Below, piece after piece: positions 5,602 through 8,432 of a stretch of 8,432 bases of DNA. Origin of the DNA: an uncultured Collinsella sp. (GTDB taxonomy: Bacteria > Actinomycetota > Coriobacteriia > Coriobacteriales > Coriobacteriaceae); NCBI GenBank assembly GCA_902489295.1, contig CABTZM010000086.1, positions 1 through 8,432 on the forward strand. Direction: 5' to 3'. The notes beneath the pieces were generated by a model. That model did no database searches. It was not told the DNA's origin and worked only from the letters and a program-made list of their open reading frames with translations. The stretch's first letter is position 1. Every line of letters begins with the position of its first letter. Both the position numbers and the translations under genes were made by a program.

Positions 5602-7044
5602 GTGCTTAATAGATTCCGCATCCTTGTCGCCTGTGCTTTAACCTTCACGCTTTGCTGGGTGCCGGGATTTGCGTTTGCTGGAGACGCTGAGGATGGAGCT
5701 CAGGTTGCTGCGACCGCCCATGGGCTTTCCTATGGGATCGAGGGTTTTGAGCGGTTGGCCAAGGGGACCGCTCGTGCCATGGAGGGCCAGCCTGAGGGCT
5801 ACCGGTTTCCCGTTGACGAGGACGTGGACCTTGTAGTGGCGCCTGCTGCCGATCGCGTTGTGGTGTGGATATCGCCCAAGGCGGTCGAGAAGTATGGATT
5901 GGATCCGCAGGACAACGAGTGCGTATCGGGTCTCAAGGCCCTCGTCTGTGAGCTCGACAGCGTAAACTGCATGGGAGGTGCGCAGCTAGGGGACGTGGAT
6001 CTTCCTTGGTATGTCACGGCGGAAACAACGTTTGACGCCGGCGGGGATACCTATGGCTTTGACGAGCGCGGTGCGGATGGGGACCGCTATGTGGTGATTT
6101 CATCGGCCTCGGGTGATGCCAAGGGCGGAGCGCGTTGGCTTGATAGCGCTCAAATGGTAGAAGCATCGTCTGTCGTGATGCGGGATGAGCAGGGGCCCTT
6201 GACCTCTCTGGCTTCCTTTTTGGGCGACATCGACTATCGCCCGTTTTGGGTGTCCATAAAAACGAGTGGCCTTGCCCTGCTGATCTCCTTTGCGCTGGGC
6301 CTGTTCGCCGCGTGGAAGACTATGGGTACCTCGAGTCGCATCAAGGGTCTGCTCGATTCGGTCTTTACGATTCCTATGGTGCTGCCGCCCACGGTCTGCG
6401 GCTTTCTGCTCCTCATGCTGTTTGGTCGCTCGACCGGGGTGGGCCAGTGGCTCATCGCGCACGGCATCTCGATTGTCTTTACGTGGCCCGCGGCGGTGAT
6501 ATCTGCCGTGGTGGTGTCGTTTCCATTGGTCTACCGTACGGCACTCGGTGCCTTTGAGAGCCTCGACACGCAGATGCTCGACGCCGCGCGAACCTTGGGA
6601 TGGTCCGAACGTCGCATCTTTGCCAAGCTCATGATGCCGCTCGGCTGGCCCTCCATCGCCGCCGGCACGGTGCTCGCCTTTGCCCGCGCGATGGGCGAGT
6701 TTGGCTGCACGCTGTTCTTTGCGGGCAACTACGCCGGTATTACGCAGACCATCCCCATTGCCATCTACTTTGAGTGGATGGGCGGCAACACGTCGGTAGC
6801 CCTCTTTTGGGTCGTCGTCGTGATCGTGTTTAGTTTCCTAGTCATCCTGTTCATCAACATGTACACCGCTCATTCGCAAAAGTATCGCGAGCGGGGCTTT
6901 TCCCGTGCGGAGCGCAAGCAGACCAAAGATCTCAACGGACAGGGCGATTCGCTCGACCCGGCGGGCGGCGATGCCTTGCGTATTGATCGCGAGGCGCTGG
7001 CCGAGCTCATGCGCGATGATACGGCGCCGCAGGGAGGACGATAG
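5602..7044 (+). CDS. modB: Molybdate ABC transporter permease ModB with extra N-terminal extracytoplasmic domain
   Basis: The 480-residue product (GTG start) is about twice the usual ModB length of roughly 225. It begins with a signal-like sequence (basic LNRFR, hydrophobic core, AFA before G27), then a hydrophilic region (27-212) with no motif I recognise and three cysteines (C107, C116, C123). The permease part follows: a first membrane segment from about 216, FTIPMVLPPTVCGFLLL, the ATPase-docking EAA loop beginning DAARTLGW (327-334), then GTVLAFARAMGEFGCTLFF and a last hydrophobic segment ending near 420. The 60-residue tail is hydrophilic and presumably cytosolic. The permease part should form the molybdate channel as a dimer with ModC. 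The N-terminal region should lie outside the membrane, next to ModA, and may help docking or sensing; that is inference. It follows modA by 68 bp. The N-terminal part uses more A/T-ending codons than modA or the permease part. Confidence 0.9.
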   Translation: MLNRFRILVACALTFTLCWVPGFAFAGDAEDGAQVAATAHGLSYGIEGFERLAKGTARAMEGQPEGYRFPVDEDVDLVVAPAADRVVVWISPKAVEKYGLDPQDNECVSGLKALVCELDSVNCMGGAQLGDVDLPWYVTAETTFDAGGDTYGFDERGADGDRYVVISSASGDAKGGARWLDSAQMVEASSVVMRDEQGPLTSLASFLGDIDYRPFWVSIKTSGLALLISFALGLFAAWKTMGTSSRIKGLLDSVFTIPMVLPPTVCGFLLLMLFGRSTGVGQWLIAHGISIVFTWPAAVISAVVVSFPLVYRTALGAFESLDTQMLDAARTLGWSERRIFAKLMMPLGWPSIAAGTVLAFARAMGEFGCTLFFAGNYAGITQTIPIAIYFEWMGGNTSVALFWVVVVIVFSFLVILFINMYTAHSQKYRERGFSRAERKQTKDLNGQGDSLDPAGGDALRIDREALAELMRDDTAPQGGR

Positions 7045-7047
7045 GCC

Positions 7048-8118
7048 ATGTCACTCGTTTTGGATATCAAAAAGCACTATCCCGGGTTTATGCTCGACAT
7101 GCAGCTTGAGGCCGGTGAGGAGCGTGTGGCGCTGCTGGGCGCTTCGGGTTGCGGCAAGAGCTGCACACTGCGCTGCATTGCCGGTGTTGAGACGCCCGAC
7201 GAGGGCAAGATCGTCGTCAACGGCGTGACCTTTTTTGACTCAGCGACGGGCATCAACCTGTCGCCCCAGGAGCGAAAATGCGCCCTGCTGTTCCAAAACT
7301 ATCAGCTGTTTCCCAGCATGACGGTGGCCGATAACGTATGTGCCGGTGTAAAGGACGCGGGCGACGCCGCGGCGCGCAAAAGGCTGGCCGAGCGCTATCT
7401 GGGCATCTTTGGCCTGGCCGATTTCGCCGACCGTTATCCCGCGCGGCTCTCGGGCGGCCAGCAACAACGCGTGGCGCTTGCCCGCATGGTGGCGGCGCAT
7501 CCGGGCATTTTTATGTTCGACGAGCCCATGAGTGCGCTCGATGCGTACCTCAAGAGCGCCCTCGAGCAGAATATGCTCGACCTGTTCGATGTCTGCAACC
7601 GCACCGTGCTCTACGTGAGCCACGACATCGACGAGGCATGCCGCCTGTGCCAGCGCATCTGTGTGATGCACGACGGGCATGTTGAGGAGCTCGGCTCCGT
7701 CGAGGACGTGGTCCGCCGTCCGCAGACGCTGGCGGCGCTGCGCCTAACTGGCTGCAAGAACACAAGCCGTGCGCGCAAAATCGGCGACGAAGAAGTTGAG
7801 GCCCTCGACTGGGGCATGACCTTTAACGTGGGCCGCGAGGTCCCCGATAATGTGGCGTACCTGGGCGTTCGCGCAAGCTATTTCCATATTGATAATCGCG
7901 TTGAGCGGGGCCGTAACAGCTACGATTTGCATGTGGCCCGTGTGAGCGATTCGCGCTTTGAGCGGCTGGTGCTGCTGGACGTGCCGCGCGCTGATGCGCC
8001 CACGCGTCTGCAGTGGAAGGTCAACAAGGTGGGCGTGCCTGTCGACGAGCTACCGCAAGCAGGCGAGACGCTGCGCATGCACTTCGATGCCAGCAGGATC
8101 CATTTGGTTTGTCGATAG
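7048..8118 (+). CDS. modC: Molybdate ABC transporter ATP-binding protein ModC
   Basis: The 356-residue cytosolic ATPase drives molybdate import through ModB. All ABC motifs are present: Walker A GASGCGKS (31-38), Q-loop LLFQNYQLFP (80-89), signature LSGGQQQ (134-140), Walker B IFMFDEP (154-160) with the D-loop SALD, and switch histidine H192 in VSHDIDEA. The region after about 230, starting LTGCKNTSRA, is a C-terminal regulatory domain of the TOBE/MOP kind seen in ModC proteins, where it can bind molybdate; by eye it is divergent and the oxyanion-binding residues cannot be assigned. Length matches the family. The ATG at 7048 is 3 bases after the modB stop, with AGGGAGG (7031-7037) inside the modB end, so the two are probably translated in a coupled way. 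It is the last gene of the operon. Confidence 0.94.
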   Translation: MSLVLDIKKHYPGFMLDMQLEAGEERVALLGASGCGKSCTLRCIAGVETPDEGKIVVNGVTFFDSATGINLSPQERKCALLFQNYQLFPSMTVADNVCAGVKDAGDAAARKRLAERYLGIFGLADFADRYPARLSGGQQQRVALARMVAAHPGIFMFDEPMSALDAYLKSALEQNMLDLFDVCNRTVLYVSHDIDEACRLCQRICVMHDGHVEELGSVEDVVRRPQTLAALRLTGCKNTSRARKIGDEEVEALDWGMTFNVGREVPDNVAYLGVRASYFHIDNRVERGRNSYDLHVARVSDSRFERLVLLDVPRADAPTRLQWKVNKVGVPVDELPQAGETLRMHFDASRIHLVCR

Positions 8119-8129
8119 CGCCGGGTAAT

Positions 8130-8165
8130 GCCGTCGGGGATATAAGCCTCGGCGGCTTTGTTTTT
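8130..8165 (+). terminator. Intrinsic terminator of modABC
   Basis: GCCGTCGGGG (8130-8139) pairs with CCTCGGCGGC (8147-8156) in a 10-bp stem with two G-U pairs and a 7-base loop, then TTTGTTTTT. It begins 11 bases after the modC stop and makes the following region a separate transcription unit. Confidence 0.88.
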
Positions 8166-8184
8166 GCCGTTCGCCGAATGAGAG

Positions 8185-8212
8185 ATGACAAACTCTTATC
8201 AATCAAGATAAT
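8185..8212 (+). promoter_or_regulatory. Candidate promoter with overlapping palindrome after modC
   Basis: ATGACA (8185-8190) and GATAAT (8207-8212) are spaced by 16 bases, each one mismatch from the -35 and -10 consensus. The -10 is part of an inverted repeat, TTATC (8196-8200) and GATAA (8207-8211), a possible operator. If used, it would give a leader of about 100 bases before the short ORF at 8321. The local DNA is markedly AT-rich. Confidence 0.4.
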
Positions 8213-8222
8213 TATTTATTAA

Positions 8223-8245
8223 ACGACGACACACGGCGTTGTCGT
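8223..8245. repeat. Imperfect inverted repeat
   Basis: ACGACGAC (8223-8230) and GTTGTCGT (8238-8245) are complementary at seven of eight positions, or all eight in RNA counting a G-U pair, around a 7-base loop. No U-tract follows, so it is not a terminator. Role unknown. Confidence 0.3.
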
Positions 8246-8252
8246 ACGAATG

Positions 8253-8284
8253 TCAACGGTGTTCGCATGGTCGACGACCGTTGA
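8253..8284. promoter_or_regulatory. Inverted repeat flanking a candidate -35: operator candidate
   Basis: TCAACGGT (8253-8260) and ACCGTTGA (8277-8284) are perfect 8-base arms around a 16-base spacer. The arms bracket the candidate -35 at 8262-8267 and touch the -10 at 8285. A further GTTGA-CC-TCAAC palindrome (8289-8300) repeats the same GTTGA core over the expected start site, so three or four related half-sites cluster here. Confidence 0.45.
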
Positions 8285-8290
8285 TATAGT
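8262..8290 (+). promoter_or_regulatory. Candidate promoter for the short leader ORF
   Basis: TTCGCA (8262-8267, four of six) and TATAGT (8285-8290, five of six) are spaced by 17 bases, predicting a start near 8297 and a leader of about 24 bases. It lies inside the inverted repeats described at 8253-8300, consistent with a regulated promoter. Confidence 0.45.
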
Positions 8291-8300
8291 TGACCTCAAC
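8289..8300. repeat. Short palindrome at the predicted start site
   Basis: GTTGACCTCAAC has perfect 5-base arms around CC. It shares the GTTGA/TCAAC core with the larger inverted repeat just upstream, hinting at one regulator with several half-sites. Confidence 0.35.
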
Positions 8301-8320
8301 TTGTAAAGGAGGGTACGCAT

Positions 8321-8389
8321 ATGCCGCAGACGACATACATTCGCCGCGTTGCCGCGCGTGCCCTATATATGGCTCGGAGCCGCATATGA
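8321..8389 (+). CDS. Short leader ORF (22 codons), function unknown
   Basis: The ORF encodes 22 residues, starting MPQTTYIRRV and ending YMARSRI, with five arginines and four alanines. AAAGGAGGG (8305-8313) lies 8 bases before the ATG; this is the strongest ribosome binding site in the window and is the main reason to call it translated. Its TGA overlaps the next ATG as ATGA, and its final codons run through a hairpin that contains the next gene's ribosome binding site. That arrangement fits a leader peptide that controls downstream translation by coupling or attenuation. The RSR just before the stop has the basic-any-basic pattern known from macrolide-dependent ribosome stalling; any link is speculation. 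It could instead be an ordinary small protein. Confidence 0.5.
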   Translation: MPQTTYIRRVAARALYMARSRI

Positions 8390-8410
8390 GCAGGTATGTT
8401 CACGGCTCCG
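8371..8410 (+). promoter_or_regulatory. Two mutually exclusive hairpins over the downstream ribosome binding site
   Basis: Hairpin A pairs GGCT (8371-8374) with AGCC (8378-8381) around CGG. Hairpin B pairs CGGAGCCG (8375-8382) with CGGCTCCG (8403-8410), a perfect 8-bp stem with the downstream ATG in its 20-base loop. They share bases 8375-8381 and cannot coexist. Both enclose GGAG (8376-8379), the likely ribosome binding site for the ATG at 8386. Confidence 0.4.
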
Positions 8411-8432
8411 GGGGAGACGACGCACAACTAAA
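8386..8432 (+). CDS. Start of a downstream gene, cut by the window edge; possible methyltransferase
   Basis: An open frame begins ATGAGC and runs to the end of the window, giving 15 residues that start MSRYVHGSGG. GGAG lies 6 bases upstream, and the ATG overlaps the leader ORF stop. The YVHG near the N-terminus recalls a group of SAM-dependent methyltransferases that begin in a similar way, but this rests on a few residues recalled from memory and is weak. Expression is probably tied to translation of the leader ORF. Confidence 0.4.
   Translation, partial: MSRYVHGSGGDDAQL

Noticed and set aside
8178..8222. Short ORF starting MRDDKLL after the modC terminator
   Set aside because: It has no ribosome binding site, 14 codons only, and overlaps a candidate promoter; its AT-rich codons are just the intergenic composition.
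8290..8320. MerR-type promoter suggested by TTGACCTCAACTTG
   Set aside because: The left half resembles a MerR/SoxR-type operator with its -35, but there is no matching right half and no -10 at 19-20 bases; the bases there form the ribosome binding site and spacer.

Overview
The window is bacterial, moderately GC-rich and densely coded. The codon bias towards G/C third positions, the GTG start of modB, the terminators of the form 'GC-rich stem followed by TTTGTTTT', and the mix of gene types suggest a gut actinobacterium of the Coriobacteriia, possibly Collinsella. That placement is an inference from style; no rRNA or other marker gene is present.

Layout. Positions 20-2491 hold two minus-strand genes: a DagK/YegS-type lipid kinase and, upstream of it in transcription order, a CLC-family anion transporter whose motifs resemble the fluoride-exporting CLC-F branch. 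A 210-bp divergent region (2492-2701) separates them from the plus-strand genes. Positions 2702-4454 hold a two-gene molybdenum-cofactor operon, moeA then a mogA/moaB-type gene, closed by a clear intrinsic terminator at 4468-4504. Positions 4658-8118 hold the molybdate ABC transporter genes modA, modB and modC, closed by another intrinsic terminator at 8130-8165. The last 300 bp are AT-richer and repeat-rich. They contain two candidate promoters, a 22-codon leader ORF with a very strong ribosome binding site, and the first 15 codons of a further gene cut by the window edge.

How the genes work together. ModA is a lipid-anchored binding protein, ModB the membrane permease and ModC the ATPase; together they import molybdate. 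Mog/MoaB adenylates molybdopterin, and MoeA uses the adenylated product to insert the imported molybdate, giving molybdenum cofactor. Import and insertion are encoded side by side but in separate transcription units, with a terminator and a palindrome-rich control region between them.

Points worth a second look: (1) ModB carries an extra N-terminal part of about 185 residues, predicted to lie outside the membrane, with codon usage unlike the rest of the gene. (2) Two matched 7-4-7 palindromes sit at the modA promoter, one over the -10 and start site. (3) At the right edge, the leader ORF overlaps the next gene by ATGA, and two alternative hairpins each bury that gene's ribosome binding site.
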